NCBI GenBank assembly: GCA_038232515.1
Contig: JBBSHS010000063.1
Coordinates: 1 to 15,585 of the forward strand
From: JBBSHS01 sp038232515
GTDB taxonomy: Bacteria > Actinomycetota > Acidimicrobiia > Acidimicrobiales > JAUJNH01
Direction of reading: 5' to 3'
DNA: 15,585 nucleotides
The notes under the pieces were generated by a model. It was not told where the DNA came from, did not search any database, and saw only the letters and a list, made by a program, of their open reading frames with translations. Positions 1-7,926 of the stretch are shown here, in pieces. Within the stretch, counting starts at the first letter, position 1. Each line of letters starts with the position of its first letter. The position numbers and the translations under genes were made by a program.

Positions 1-593
1 AGAGCGGTGTAGCCGTCGGCCGGAATGCCCATGTAAGGGTGGTCGAAGTAGGTGTCGTCGTAGTTGAACCGCAACGGGAGCCGCTTGAGGATGCTGGCCG
101 GCAGCTCTGCCGGATCCACCCCCCATTGCTTCTTGGTGTAGCCGGCGAAGAACGCCTCGTACAGCTCTTTGCCGACGAACCGCAGGCCCTGGTCCTCGAA
201 GCTGACGGGCTCGGCGATGGAGGCATCGGCTCTGGCGGCGATGAAGACGCGGGCCTCGGCCGGCGACATGGTCGTCCCGAAGAACTGGTTGATAGTGAGC
301 AGGTTCACCGGCAGCGAGTACACCCTGCCCAGGGCCCTTGCCTTCACCTTGTGGCTGTAGGGCTCGAAGCGGCCGAAGCGGTTCACGTACTCCCACACGT
401 GGCGCCAGGCGGTGTGGAAGATGTGGGGCCCGTAAACATGGATCATCACGTCGGTTGCGTCGTCGCGGGCGGTGTGGCAGTTGCCGGCCACGTGGTCACG
501 GGCGTCAAAGACCTCGACGCGGTGCCCGGCCTCGGCCAGCTGACGGGCCACGACTGCGCCCGAGAAGCCGGCGCCGGCGACGGCGATGGCCAC
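1..593 (-). CDS. glf: UDP-galactopyranose mutase, 5' part (runs off the left edge)
   Basis: The first 197 codons of a FAD-dependent UDP-galactopyranose mutase, which interconverts UDP-galactopyranose and UDP-galactofuranose in the cytoplasm, are present. The N-terminus carries the Rossmann dinucleotide motif GAGFSG (residues about 7-12). It is followed by the family's DARDHVAGNCHT segment, matching the FAD-binding 'GGN' region, and by the strongly diagnostic HVYGPHIFHT. Family members are about 370-400 aa, so roughly half is missing beyond the window. The GTG at 593 is chosen because it lies 9 nt after the TAG stop of the preceding glycosyltransferase and puts the Rossmann strand at the very N-terminus. 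The stop is in the same frame, so no earlier start exists. No strong Shine-Dalgarno is visible, and translation may be coupled to the upstream gene. Its pairing with a galactofuranosyltransferase supports a galactofuranose-polymer role. Identity is near certain. Confidence 0.95.
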   Translation of the reverse strand, partial: MAIAVAGAGFSGAVVARQLAEAGHRVEVFDARDHVAGNCHTARDDATDVMIHVYGPHIFHTAWRHVWEYVNRFGRFEPYSHKVKARALGRVYSLPVNLLTINQFFGTTMSPAEARVFIAARADASIAEPVSFEDQGLRFVGKELYEAFFAGYTKKQWGVDPAELPASILKRLPLRFNYDDTYFDHPYMGIPADGYTA

Positions 594-602
594 CGTGACG
601 CC

Positions 603-2408
603 CTATCGCTCTGAGGCGACGGTCGGCGCCGCATCTTCGCCGAACTGGCGATGCCAGTAGTCGTCGCCGGTGAGGGTCGGGTACGCCGCCCGGTATTCGC
701 GCTTCAACCGGTCGAACTGACCCGGGATCTGAGCGGCCGTGCGGGCCATCTCGTCCATCAGGGCGAAGAAACGCCTGCGGTCCCTCCGGGCCACAAAGCC
801 CTCACCGGTGGCTTCGTAGCGGTACACCACCTCCTCCCGGCGCAGCACGCCGAGCGGCGACCAGGCGGCCAGTTCGAGCCCGACCGGCGGTCGGCGGCAC
901 AACCGGGCCGGCAGGGCGTGCCCGGACAGGACCAGGGTCGACAGCGCCCCGCCGACCAGCGTCACCGCCGGCCACCTCGGCTTGAAGGCCGGGACCCCGA
1001 GTGAGGCCCGGTCGAGCGGCGCCGGGCGTTCACCGGCGTGTTCACGGATGTCGCGGTTCACCTGCTCGTGGTCCAGGGCCAGCCACGCCTCGGGACCGGC
1101 GAGGAACTGGCGCATGCCGTCGATGTCGGCCGACGCCGTGTCGTATTTCATGGCCAGCGCCATCCGTGTCGTGTGGCAGACGAAGCGGCGGGCCAGATGG
1201 AACGCCGAGAAACGGTCCGAGGCCAGGACGCTGACCAGCGACAGGTTGCGGGACTCGTAGTAGAACGCCGCAGGACCGTTCTTCTGTGCGAAGTTCTGGT
1301 GCCAGACGCCGATCCCGTTCATGGTCACGGTGTGCTGGCCGGTGTGCCGCAGACCGAAGCAGATGTCGTCGCCACGTATGAAGACGGGTAACGGGTTGGC
1401 CTCGGCCAGGGCCAGCGGGAAGGCGTAGTACCACCAGGCGCCGTACCCGGCCGGCCGCTCCACGTCGTTGTCCACGAGGTTGCGCCACTCGCGCAGATCG
1501 ACGTGGCTGCCGATGGCACGTAGCGGGCGCACCGACTCACTGCGGAAGGAGGCCCCCGATTCGAACTGGACGTAGGGCTCCTCCTCCATCAACATGGCCC
1601 CGGCCAGGCACAGTTGCGGGTCGCGCGCGTAGGAGAGCAGCTCCATGGTGCGGAAGACCACCTCGGGCTCGAAGCTGATGTCGTCGTCCATGAAAAGGAC
1701 GTGGGTGACCTCGCCGCCGTCGCGGAAATGCATGAGGCCCCGGGCGAAACCGCCGGCACCGCCGAGGTTCTTGTTGGGCAGCACCGTGATGGGCAGCGTG
1801 GCCGGCAGCGCCACATCGAGGTTGGCGCCGTTGTCGACCACCAGTATCTCGAGCCGGTCGGCGTAGCCGGGCTCTTCTTTCAGGGCCTCGCCCAGGCGGA
1901 CCAGGTTCCGCCCGATGTAATCAGGCCTGTTGTAGGTGGTGATGACGACACCGAGGCGGACATCGCGGGCCGGCTGGTCGTCGGTGGTGACGCTGCCGGC
2001 GAACACCACGGTCTCGGGGCCCAGCCCGCGGATCTTCAGGTAGAGCTGGCCGTCGCCCAGCTCGGCCAGCGGCGGAGGCTCGAGCTCGAACCAGGCCCGG
2101 CCCTCGGACCGGTAGGCGGCAGCCGCCACCACACGCGACGCATGGTGGGCCTCGTTCAATACCACCTCGGCCTCGAAGTCGCCTTGGGCCTCGAAGCGCC
2201 ACACGACGCGGTCGACCTGACTGTGCCGACGCCACTTCCCGACGCTGAAGGCGTTGAAGTAGGTGTCGAAACGCACCGACGCGCCCCGGAGGAGGCGAAC
2301 GTCACCGGTGGCGTAGGAGAACCAGGACCTGTCCACGCAGTTCAGGTACATCTCGGATTGCGGGCACAGGTCGAGCTTGGGCAGCAGCAGTCGCTGCAGC
2401 GTCGTCAC
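603..2408 (-). CDS. glfT2: GlfT2-like galactofuranosyltransferase
   Basis: A 601-aa protein resembling mycobacterial GlfT2 (637 aa), the bifunctional UDP-Galf transferase that polymerises the galactan of arabinogalactan at the inner membrane face. Visible landmarks, in order: an N-terminal beta-sandwich-like region with TYFNAF (49-54) followed by a WRR motif; the GT-A domain opening with VVITTYNRP (about 154-162); NLGGAGGFARG (214-224); the metal-binding FMDDDI with D241-D243; a WW pair (325-326), matching the acceptor-binding tryptophans; RGDDICFG (D347-D348), matching the catalytic-base Asp pair; and VWH with H370, matching the metal-binding His. The frame stays open far upstream, antisense to the next gene. 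I place the start at GTG 2408 because homology begins just downstream, at the leucine-rich LLLPKLDL. It probably forms an operon with glf. The galactan role is known for the family; the polymer made here is inferred. Confidence 0.88.
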   Translation of the reverse strand: MTTLQRLLLPKLDLCPQSEMYLNCVDRSWFSYATGDVRLLRGASVRFDTYFNAFSVGKWRRHSQVDRVVWRFEAQGDFEAEVVLNEAHHASRVVAAAAYRSEGRAWFELEPPPLAELGDGQLYLKIRGLGPETVVFAGSVTTDDQPARDVRLGVVITTYNRPDYIGRNLVRLGEALKEEPGYADRLEILVVDNGANLDVALPATLPITVLPNKNLGGAGGFARGLMHFRDGGEVTHVLFMDDDISFEPEVVFRTMELLSYARDPQLCLAGAMLMEEEPYVQFESGASFRSESVRPLRAIGSHVDLREWRNLVDNDVERPAGYGAWWYYAFPLALAEANPLPVFIRGDDICFGLRHTGQHTVTMNGIGVWHQNFAQKNGPAAFYYESRNLSLVSVLASDRFSAFHLARRFVCHTTRMALAMKYDTASADIDGMRQFLAGPEAWLALDHEQVNRDIREHAGERPAPLDRASLGVPAFKPRWPAVTLVGGALSTLVLSGHALPARLCRRPPVGLELAAWSPLGVLRREEVVYRYEATGEGFVARRDRRRFFALMDEMARTAAQIPGQFDRLKREYRAAYPTLTGDDYWHRQFGEDAAPTVASER

Positions 2409-2588
2409 CGTGCGCTCATGGATCTGGGCAGCCCATACACAAGGTGACGATGGTACCGGCCTGGCTGATGCCCACCGGAGAGGCCCGCCAGCCGGGGCTC
2501 CGAACCGGCGACGCGTCAAGACGACGGCAGGACGGCGCCATCGGACAACGGCATTGCGGTAAGTCCCCGGAGCGGCGACCATGGAGAG

Positions 2589-3932
2589 GTGGCTGGTACC
2601 TGGGCACCCTCGACGTGGCGCGACCACCCGGCCGCCCAGCAGCCCGACTGGCCCGATCTGGCCGCGCTGGACCAGGCCTTCAAGCAGTTGAGCGACCTGC
2701 CTCCGCTGGTCTTCGCGGGCGAGGCCCGCCAGCTCACCAGTGCCCTGGCCCAGGTGGCGGAGGGCAAGGCCTTCCTCCTGCACGCCGGCGACTGCGCCGA
2801 GAGCTTCGCCGATTTCTCGGCCGACGCCATTCGGGACAAGCTCAAGGTCATCCTGCAGATGGCGGTGGTGCTCATCTACGGGTCCGGGGTCCCCGCCGTC
2901 AAGGTGGGCCGCATCGCCGGCCAGTTCGCCAAACCCCGATCGTCGGCCACGGAGATGATCGGCGGCGTCGAGCTGCCCAGCTTCCGGGGCCACATGGTCA
3001 ACGGTGAGGCACCCACGGCCGACGCCCGGACGCCCGACCCGTCCCGGCTCGTGGCCGCCTACCACCAGTCGGCCTCCACCCTGAACCTGGTCCGTGCCTT
3101 CACCAAGGGCGGCTTCGCCGATCTCGCCCAGGTCCATACCTGGAACCAGCAGTTCGTGGCCAGCAGCCTGCAGGGACGGCGGTACGAGCAATTGGCCGGT
3201 GAGATCGAGCGGGCCCTGCGCTTCATGGCCGCCTGCGGCATCGACCTCGACCACGAGGCCGGCTTGCACCAGGTCGACTTCTGGACCTCGCACGAAGCGC
3301 TGCTCCTGGGCTACGAGGAGGCGCTCACCCGGCGCGACTCGCTGACCGACGACTGGTACGACTGCTCCGCCCACCTGCTCTGGATCGGCGACCGCACCCG
3401 CCAGCTCGACGGCGCCCATGTGAACTTCCTGTCCGGCGTGAACAACCCCATAGGGGTCAAGCTCGGCCCCACCAGCACGCCCGCCGAGGTCCTGTCCCTG
3501 TGCGAGGTGCTCAATCCGGGTCGGGTGCCAGGGCGCATCACGCTCATCATCCGCATGGGCGCAGGCCGGGTGGCCGACCGCCTGCCGCCGCTCCTGGAGG
3601 TCGTGACGGCCGCCGGCCACCCAGTGGTGTGGGCCTGTGATCCCATGCACGCCAACACCATCACGTCGACGTCAGGCCGCAAGACCCGCCACTTCGACGA
3701 CGTCATGGCCGAGATCCACGGCTTCTTCGCCGCCTGCAGGGCGGTCGGGGTCTGGCCCGGCGGCGTGCACTGCGAGTTGACGGGCGACGACGTCACCGAG
3801 TGCCTGGGCGGGGCCGAGGAGATCCTCGAGGACGATCTCGGCGTGCGCTACACCACGACCTGCGACCCGCGCCTAAACGGCCGCCAGAGCCTGGACCTCG
3901 CCTTCCGGGTGGCGGAGCTGCTGAGGGGGTGA
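2589..3932 (+). CDS. aroG: class II DAHP synthase (3-deoxy-7-phosphoheptulonate synthase)
   Basis: Condenses phosphoenolpyruvate with erythrose 4-phosphate, the first step of the shikimate pathway. The 447-aa product follows M. tuberculosis AroG (462 aa) closely from AAQQPDW (15-21) to the C-terminus. Signature blocks: GDCAESF (68-73), RIAGQFAKPRS (108-118), WIGDRTRQLDGAH (265-277), NPIGVKLGP (286-294), CDPMHANT (350-357) and TECLGGAEEI (403-412). The expected metal ligands are present as C69, H354, E396 and D426. The start is GTG 2589 with GGAG 2-5 nt upstream. No earlier in-frame start was seen, so the N-terminal extension is about 20 residues shorter than in AroG of M. tuberculosis, where that region takes part in aromatic feedback control. 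It is divergent from glfT2 across about 180 bp. The class is certain; feedback behaviour cannot be read from sequence alone. Confidence 0.95.
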   Translation: MAGTWAPSTWRDHPAAQQPDWPDLAALDQAFKQLSDLPPLVFAGEARQLTSALAQVAEGKAFLLHAGDCAESFADFSADAIRDKLKVILQMAVVLIYGSGVPAVKVGRIAGQFAKPRSSATEMIGGVELPSFRGHMVNGEAPTADARTPDPSRLVAAYHQSASTLNLVRAFTKGGFADLAQVHTWNQQFVASSLQGRRYEQLAGEIERALRFMAACGIDLDHEAGLHQVDFWTSHEALLLGYEEALTRRDSLTDDWYDCSAHLLWIGDRTRQLDGAHVNFLSGVNNPIGVKLGPTSTPAEVLSLCEVLNPGRVPGRITLIIRMGAGRVADRLPPLLEVVTAAGHPVVWACDPMHANTITSTSGRKTRHFDDVMAEIHGFFAACRAVGVWPGGVHCELTGDDVTECLGGAEEILEDDLGVRYTTTCDPRLNGRQSLDLAFRVAELLRG

Positions 3933-4026
3933 GCCCGACGGCCACGAGGCGGACGGCGGTCGCCGGCGGTCTGGAAGGGCGAGCGGCACGAAACCAGGAA
4001 AACTTGATCAACCGGGTCGGGTATGG

Positions 4027-5826
4027 TTGACTGACACGGTGTCCACGACCGCCTTTATCGATGCCGCCGAGGCGCACATCGCCAAGCTGGAGAGCGAGAT
4101 AGAGCTCTACCTGGCCGGCCAGCTCGACGATGACGTCTTTCGGATCTGCCGCCTGAACATGGGTATCTACGGGCAGCGCCAAGGCGGGCACCATCAGATG
4201 CTGCGCTGCAAGGTGCCCTACGGCGGCGTCTCCGCCGAGCAGCTCGAAGCCCTGGGCCGGGTGGCCACCGAGTTCTCCCGGGGCTGGGGCCACCTCACCA
4301 CCCGCCAGAACGTCCAGTTCCACTACGTGCCGCTGGAGCGGGTGCCCGAGGCGTTGCGCGTGCTCGCCGCCGTCGGGTTGACCAGCCGTGAAGCCTGCGG
4401 CGACTGCGTGCGCAATGTCACGGGCTGCCATCTGGCCGGCGCCTGCCCGTTCGAGGTCCTCGACATCTCGGCCTGGGCCGACGCCACCTTCCAGTGGCTG
4501 CTGGGCCATCCCTACGCCCAGCGCCTGCCCCGCAAGTTCAAGGTCAACTTCTCCGGCTGCGTCACCGACTGTGGCCAGGCCATGTTCAACGACGTGGGTG
4601 TTGTCGCCGTCAGCCGGCCCCGGGCCGACGGCACCGTCGAACCCGGCTTCCGGGTCTTCGTCGCCGGCGGCCTGGGAGCCAACCCGCATGCGGCCCAGGC
4701 CCTCGAGGAGTTCACCGCCCGCGAGGACCTGCTGGCCACCATCGAAGCCTGCCTGCGAACCTTCGACCACTACGGCAACCGCGACAACAAGCTGCGGGCC
4801 AGGATGAAGTGGCTGGTCGACACCCTGGGCTGGGACGAGCTGCAGCGCCGGGTGTTGCGGGAGCGCACATACCTGCGGGCATCGTGCAGTTGGCCGGGCG
4901 GCATTCCCGAGATCGTGCGGCAGCGGGGCGACGCTCCTGCCGGCCTGGGGCAGGGCCCCGTCACCCCGGTGGGCCAGTCCGTCACCTTCATGGGCCGCAA
5001 GCTGGCCGACACCGGTCAGGCCGACCCCCTGGCCCGCTGGGACCAGGCCAACGTGGTCCGGGGCCGGGCCAACGGCACCGTCTCGGCCATGGCCTGGTGC
5101 CGGTTGGGGGACATCACCACCGCCCAGTTCAACGGCTTGGCCGCGCTCGTGCGGGAGGTGGGGGCCGACGTCCGCATCACCAACCGCCAGAACTTCGCCC
5201 TGCGGGACCTCACCGAGGCGCAGCTGCCCCTGGTGCACCAGCGCCTCGACGCCTTGGGCATGGCCCGGCCCGGTGCCGAACTGGCTCGCGACGTGGTGGC
5301 CTGCCCGGGCGCCGACACCTGCAACATCGCCGTCACCCAGAGCCGGGGCCTGGCCGACGACATCGGCCGCGCTCTGGAAGATGCGGGCCTGGCTGAGGTC
5401 GGCGGGGTGCGCATCAACATCTCGGGCTGCACCAACAGCTGTGGGCAGCACCACACCTCCGATATCGGTTTCCTCGGCGTCGAGCGCCGGGCCCACGGTC
5501 GCCCCGCCCCTGGCTACGCCATGCTGCTGGGTGGTCATCTCGGCCAGACGCAGGTGGAGTTCGGAGAGCGGGCCCTGCGTCTGCCGGCCAAGCGGGCAGC
5601 CGACGCGGCCGTCGCCGTCGTGGGTCGCTTCGCCGAGGAGAGGCAGGCGGCAGAGGACTTCCCGGCGTGGCTGGCCCGGTCCGGCGGGGCCAAGACCGTG
5701 GGCAAGGACCTGGCCAAGTTCGACGAGTTCCCGACCCCGGAGGAGGACCCGTCGTTCTATGTCGACTTCGACGAGACGGGCCCCTACGTCGCCGACGTCG
5801 GCGTGGGCGAATGCGCCGGGGCCTGA
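4027..5826 (+). CDS. sir: ferredoxin-type assimilatory sulfite reductase (nitrite/sulfite reductase family)
   Basis: A 599-aa siroheme/[4Fe-4S] enzyme that reduces sulfite to sulfide with six electrons. It has the family's duplicated fold: a ferredoxin-like half-domain near 46-112 (TTRQNVQFHY at 91-100) and its repeat near 320-410 (TNRQNF at 385-390). The cluster/siroheme ligands in the second half are intact: C426-x5-C432 and C468-x3-C472 (GCTNSCG). Unusually, the first half also has C127-x6-C134, C140 and GCVTDCG (C178-x3-C182), where M. tuberculosis SirA lacks most of these cysteines. Sulfite rather than nitrite is favoured because cysH follows 10 nt downstream. The start is uncertain: TTG 4027 or in-frame GTG 4039. 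A TATGGT box at 4022-4027 overlaps the TTG and would favour GTG 4039 if it is a real -10. A three-codon ATG ORF (4023-4034) overlaps this region. Confidence 0.88.
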   Translation: MTDTVSTTAFIDAAEAHIAKLESEIELYLAGQLDDDVFRICRLNMGIYGQRQGGHHQMLRCKVPYGGVSAEQLEALGRVATEFSRGWGHLTTRQNVQFHYVPLERVPEALRVLAAVGLTSREACGDCVRNVTGCHLAGACPFEVLDISAWADATFQWLLGHPYAQRLPRKFKVNFSGCVTDCGQAMFNDVGVVAVSRPRADGTVEPGFRVFVAGGLGANPHAAQALEEFTAREDLLATIEACLRTFDHYGNRDNKLRARMKWLVDTLGWDELQRRVLRERTYLRASCSWPGGIPEIVRQRGDAPAGLGQGPVTPVGQSVTFMGRKLADTGQADPLARWDQANVVRGRANGTVSAMAWCRLGDITTAQFNGLAALVREVGADVRITNRQNFALRDLTEAQLPLVHQRLDALGMARPGAELARDVVACPGADTCNIAVTQSRGLADDIGRALEDAGLAEVGGVRINISGCTNSCGQHHTSDIGFLGVERRAHGRPAPGYAMLLGGHLGQTQVEFGERALRLPAKRAADAAVAVVGRFAEERQAAEDFPAWLARSGGAKTVGKDLAKFDEFPTPEEDPSFYVDFDETGPYVADVGVGECAGA

Positions 5827-5836
5827 AGCGGCAGCC

Positions 5837-6709
5837 GTGAGCGTCGCCACCTCTGCCCACCTGCACGCCCCCGAGCTCACCGCCCAGGACGTGCGGGAGC
5901 TGAATGCCGAGTTCGAAGCGGCGCCGGCGTCGACCATCATCGGTTGGGCCGTCGAGACCTTCCACCCCCATCTGTGCCTCAGCGCCTCGATGACCGACGC
6001 CGTGCTCATCGACCTGGCTGTCGCGGTCGAGCCGTCGATCGAAGTGGTGTTCATCGACACCGGCTACCACTTCCCTGAGACCCTGGAGACGCTCGAGGTG
6101 GTCCGGCGCCGCTACGGGCTCAACCTGCGGGTCATGACCGTCGCCCCCCAGGCCGAGCAGTTGTGGCAGACCGACCCTGAGAACTGCTGCTCGGCGGTCA
6201 AGGTGGGACAGCTGGACCGGGCTCTGCAGGGCAAGCTGGCCTGGATGAGCGGCCTGCGCCGGGCCGAGGCGCCGACCCGGGCCGCCGCCCCCATCGTCGG
6301 CTACGACCTGCGGGGGCTGGTCAAGATCAACCCCATCGCCACGTGGTCCGACCTCGACGTGGGGGGCTACGTGAAGGACCACGACGTCCCGGTCAACCCG
6401 CTGCTGGAGCTCGGGTACCCCTCGATCGGTTGCATGCCCTGCACGCGCCCGGTCGAGAGCGGTGACGACCCTCGCTCTGGCCGCTGGGCCGGCCCCCAGA
6501 AGACCGAGTGCGGCCTGCACCGCGAGTTTGGCGGCACGCCCGGCAACGGCTCGGACCTGGTCGGGTCCGAGCGTGACGTGCTGAACCCGGGCGAGGACGA
6601 AAAGGACTCGCTGCGGAGGATCATGGCCCACATGATCGAGGAGACGGCGCCACACGCCGGTCAGGCCGACATCCCGGGCGAGCAGATCGACGGCGCCACC
6701 GACCTGTGA
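5837..6709 (+). CDS. cysH: [4Fe-4S] adenylyl-sulfate (APS) reductase with C-terminal extension
   Basis: A thioredoxin-dependent reductase producing sulfite from adenylyl sulfate in assimilatory sulfur metabolism. The 290-aa product has the PP-loop-like N-terminal SASMTDAV (49-56) and FIDTGYHFPET (72-82). The CC (117-118) ... CxxC (199, 202) quartet ligates a [4Fe-4S] cluster and separates APS-type enzymes from cluster-free PAPS reductases. DPRSGRW (211-217) and ECGLH (224-228) follow, with C225 as the catalytic cysteine. Most bacterial homologues end within a few residues of ECG(L/I)H. This one continues for 62 residues (229-290), rich in Gly, Glu and Asp, with a probable helix around 255-271. 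The start is GTG 5837, 10 nt after the sulfite reductase stop, which makes a two-gene operon in which this enzyme's product is the neighbour's substrate. No ATP sulfurylase gene lies in the window. Confidence 0.92.
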   Translation: MSVATSAHLHAPELTAQDVRELNAEFEAAPASTIIGWAVETFHPHLCLSASMTDAVLIDLAVAVEPSIEVVFIDTGYHFPETLETLEVVRRRYGLNLRVMTVAPQAEQLWQTDPENCCSAVKVGQLDRALQGKLAWMSGLRRAEAPTRAAAPIVGYDLRGLVKINPIATWSDLDVGGYVKDHDVPVNPLLELGYPSIGCMPCTRPVESGDDPRSGRWAGPQKTECGLHREFGGTPGNGSDLVGSERDVLNPGEDEKDSLRRIMAHMIEETAPHAGQADIPGEQIDGATDL

Positions 6710-6786
6710 GCCGTTGGGCGCCGTTCTCGGACAAGACCAGGCCGGCGACGCTTTACGAGCTCCTCGGCCCGGTCCCGGCTGAGTAA

Positions 6787-7233
6787 GTGGCAGCACGCGC
6801 GACGATGCTCGATGTGGACGACGCTGCTCCGACACCGGCCCGCATGTTGGTGCGGGGGCTCACCCGGCGCTGCCCGTTGTGCGGGGCCCGGCACCTGTTC
6901 CACCGGTGGTTGGCCATGGAGGAACGGTGCCCAGGGTGCGGTCACCTGTTCCAGCGACGGCTCGAGGACGGTTTCTTCCTCGGCGCCTACATGATGAACC
7001 TCACCTTCACCTTCGTCACCCTCGCGGTCGTGCTGTTCCTTGACGTGGCCCGGGAGGCGAAGTTCGTGCACCTGCCCTTCTGGGCGATCCCGGCGCTCGG
7101 CCTGCTCTCCGCCATAGGCGTGCCATTGGTCGGTTACCCGTTCTCCAAGACGACGTGGTCGGCCATCGACCTGGCCATGCACCCGCCTGACATCGTCGAA
7201 CGGGCCGACGCCGCCGCCCACCACCAGGACTGA
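6787..7233 (+). CDS. DUF983 family zinc-ribbon membrane protein
   Basis: A 148-aa protein with the DUF983 pattern: a zinc ribbon CPLC (29-32) / CPGC (48-51) around a HLFHRWL segment, then FQRRLEDGFF and two hydrophobic stretches (about 64-85 and 98-117) predicted to span the membrane. The Cys2-Cys2 ribbon would lie on the N-terminal, probably cytoplasmic side. The family's biochemical role is not known. The start is uncertain: GTG 6787, ATG 6805 and ATG 6844 are all in frame, and homology begins only around residue 20, so the mature N-terminus may be shorter. No convincing ribosome site precedes any of them. It lies 77 nt after cysH on the same strand, so co-transcription is possible but unproven. 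It converges with the phosphatase gene, with a small hairpin between them. Confidence 0.82.
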   Translation: MAARATMLDVDDAAPTPARMLVRGLTRRCPLCGARHLFHRWLAMEERCPGCGHLFQRRLEDGFFLGAYMMNLTFTFVTLAVVLFLDVAREAKFVHLPFWAIPALGLLSAIGVPLVGYPFSKTTWSAIDLAMHPPDIVERADAAAHHQD

Positions 7234-7243
7234 CCGGCCGGGT

Positions 7244-7260
7244 CGGCGCCTGTGGCGCTG
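7244..7260. terminator. GC-rich hairpin between convergent genes
   Basis: A 7-bp inverted repeat (CGGCGCC / GGCGCTG, one G-T wobble) with a TGT loop sits in the 30-bp gap between the DUF983 stop and the phosphatase stop. There is no T-tract on either side, so it is not a classical intrinsic terminator. Its position between two converging genes suggests it may slow or end transcription from both directions. Confidence 0.35.
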
Positions 7261-7263
7261 GGA

Positions 7264-7920
7264 TCAGGCGTGGTCCCAGCCGTCGAGGTGGGCGGTGTCG
7301 TTGTAGCGGTCGAGGCGCCAGCGGTCGCCGACGTCCCCGTTGGTCGACCACACCGTGAGCCCGGTGTTGGCCGGTTCGAACCGGGCCGGGCGGTCGTCGG
7401 GGCGCACGCCCCCGAGCGCGAACATCGACTCGACGATGACCCCGCCGTGGCAGGCCATCACCACCGTCCGCCCCGGATGGGAGCGGGCCAGCCGCCGGAG
7501 CGTGGTCGACACCCGCTCACGGAAGACCAGCATCGACTCGCCGCCCGGTGAGAGGGGCACGTCCGGGTCGGCGTCCCACCGGGGCGTGCCGTACCGGGCC
7601 TGGAATTCTGTCCACGTCAACCCGTCGCCCTCGCCGGGGTGGACCTCGCACAGGTCACAGTCCTGGGCGATGTCCAGACCTCCGTCGCCCACCGCCGGCC
7701 CGATGATCTCCGCCGTCTCGATGGCCCGGGGCAGCACGGAGGTCAGCAGGACGGTGGCGTGGCGGAGAAGACCGGTGCCGGCCAGCCGCTGGCGCAGGGC
7801 CTCGGCCTGGCGCCGGCCCAGGGGCGACAGCCCGGTGCAACCCCCGTGCCCACCCACCACCTGCTGCACGGTGGCCTCGGACTGGCCGTGGCGGACCAAC
7901 ACGAGGCGGGTGTAAGTCAC
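7264..7920 (-). CDS. histidine phosphatase (phosphoglycerate-mutase-like) family protein
   Basis: A 218-aa member of the histidine phosphatase superfamily. The nucleophile motif VRHGQSE carries H11; LSPLGRRQAEAL (31-42) follows; R65 sits in a TSVLPRAIET segment; E92 lies in LCEVHPGEGDG; and the second catalytic His is H158 in ACHGG. All four pocket residues needed for phosphohistidine catalysis are therefore present, so an active phosphatase is likely. The substrate cannot be told: the family includes phosphoglycerate mutases, alpha-ribazole phosphatases and broad phosphatases, and no neighbour points to one. The start is GTG 7920. A TAGCTT box ends exactly 6 nt upstream of it, fitting leaderless transcription from its own promoter. 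It lies 66 nt downstream of the VWA gene on the same strand, so read-through from proA-moxR-VWA is also possible. Confidence 0.88.
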   Translation of the reverse strand: MTYTRLVLVRHGQSEATVQQVVGGHGGCTGLSPLGRRQAEALRQRLAGTGLLRHATVLLTSVLPRAIETAEIIGPAVGDGGLDIAQDCDLCEVHPGEGDGLTWTEFQARYGTPRWDADPDVPLSPGGESMLVFRERVSTTLRRLARSHPGRTVVMACHGGVIVESMFALGGVRPDDRPARFEPANTGLTVWSTNGDVGDRWRLDRYNDTAHLDGWDHA

Positions 7921-7926
7921 GAGCCG

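Noticed and set aside
2409..3650. Open-frame upstream extension of the galactofuranosyltransferase to a 1015-codon reading frame
   Set aside because: The extension is antisense to the DAHP synthase, has low-complexity composition typical of GC-rich shadow frames, and GlfT2 homology begins only near 2408.
3933..4020. Terminator after the DAHP synthase gene
   Set aside because: The best inverted repeat (CGGCG/CGCCG) has a 2-nt loop and no T-tract, so it is not credible as a hairpin terminator.
4004..4027. TTGATC ... TATGGT as a -35/-10 pair for the sulfite reductase operon
   Set aside because: The spacer is only 12 bp, too short for a sigma-70-type promoter; only the TATGGT element is kept as a weak possibility.
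3793..6060. 755-codon minus-strand reading frame
   Set aside because: It lies opposite the sulfite reductase and cysH, both of which have clear family motifs; the antisense product is His/Gly/Val-rich with no recognisable domain.
5414..6835. 473-codon minus-strand reading frame
   Set aside because: It lies antisense to the sulfite reductase C-terminus and cysH. The product ends in an Arg/Pro-rich run and matches no family.
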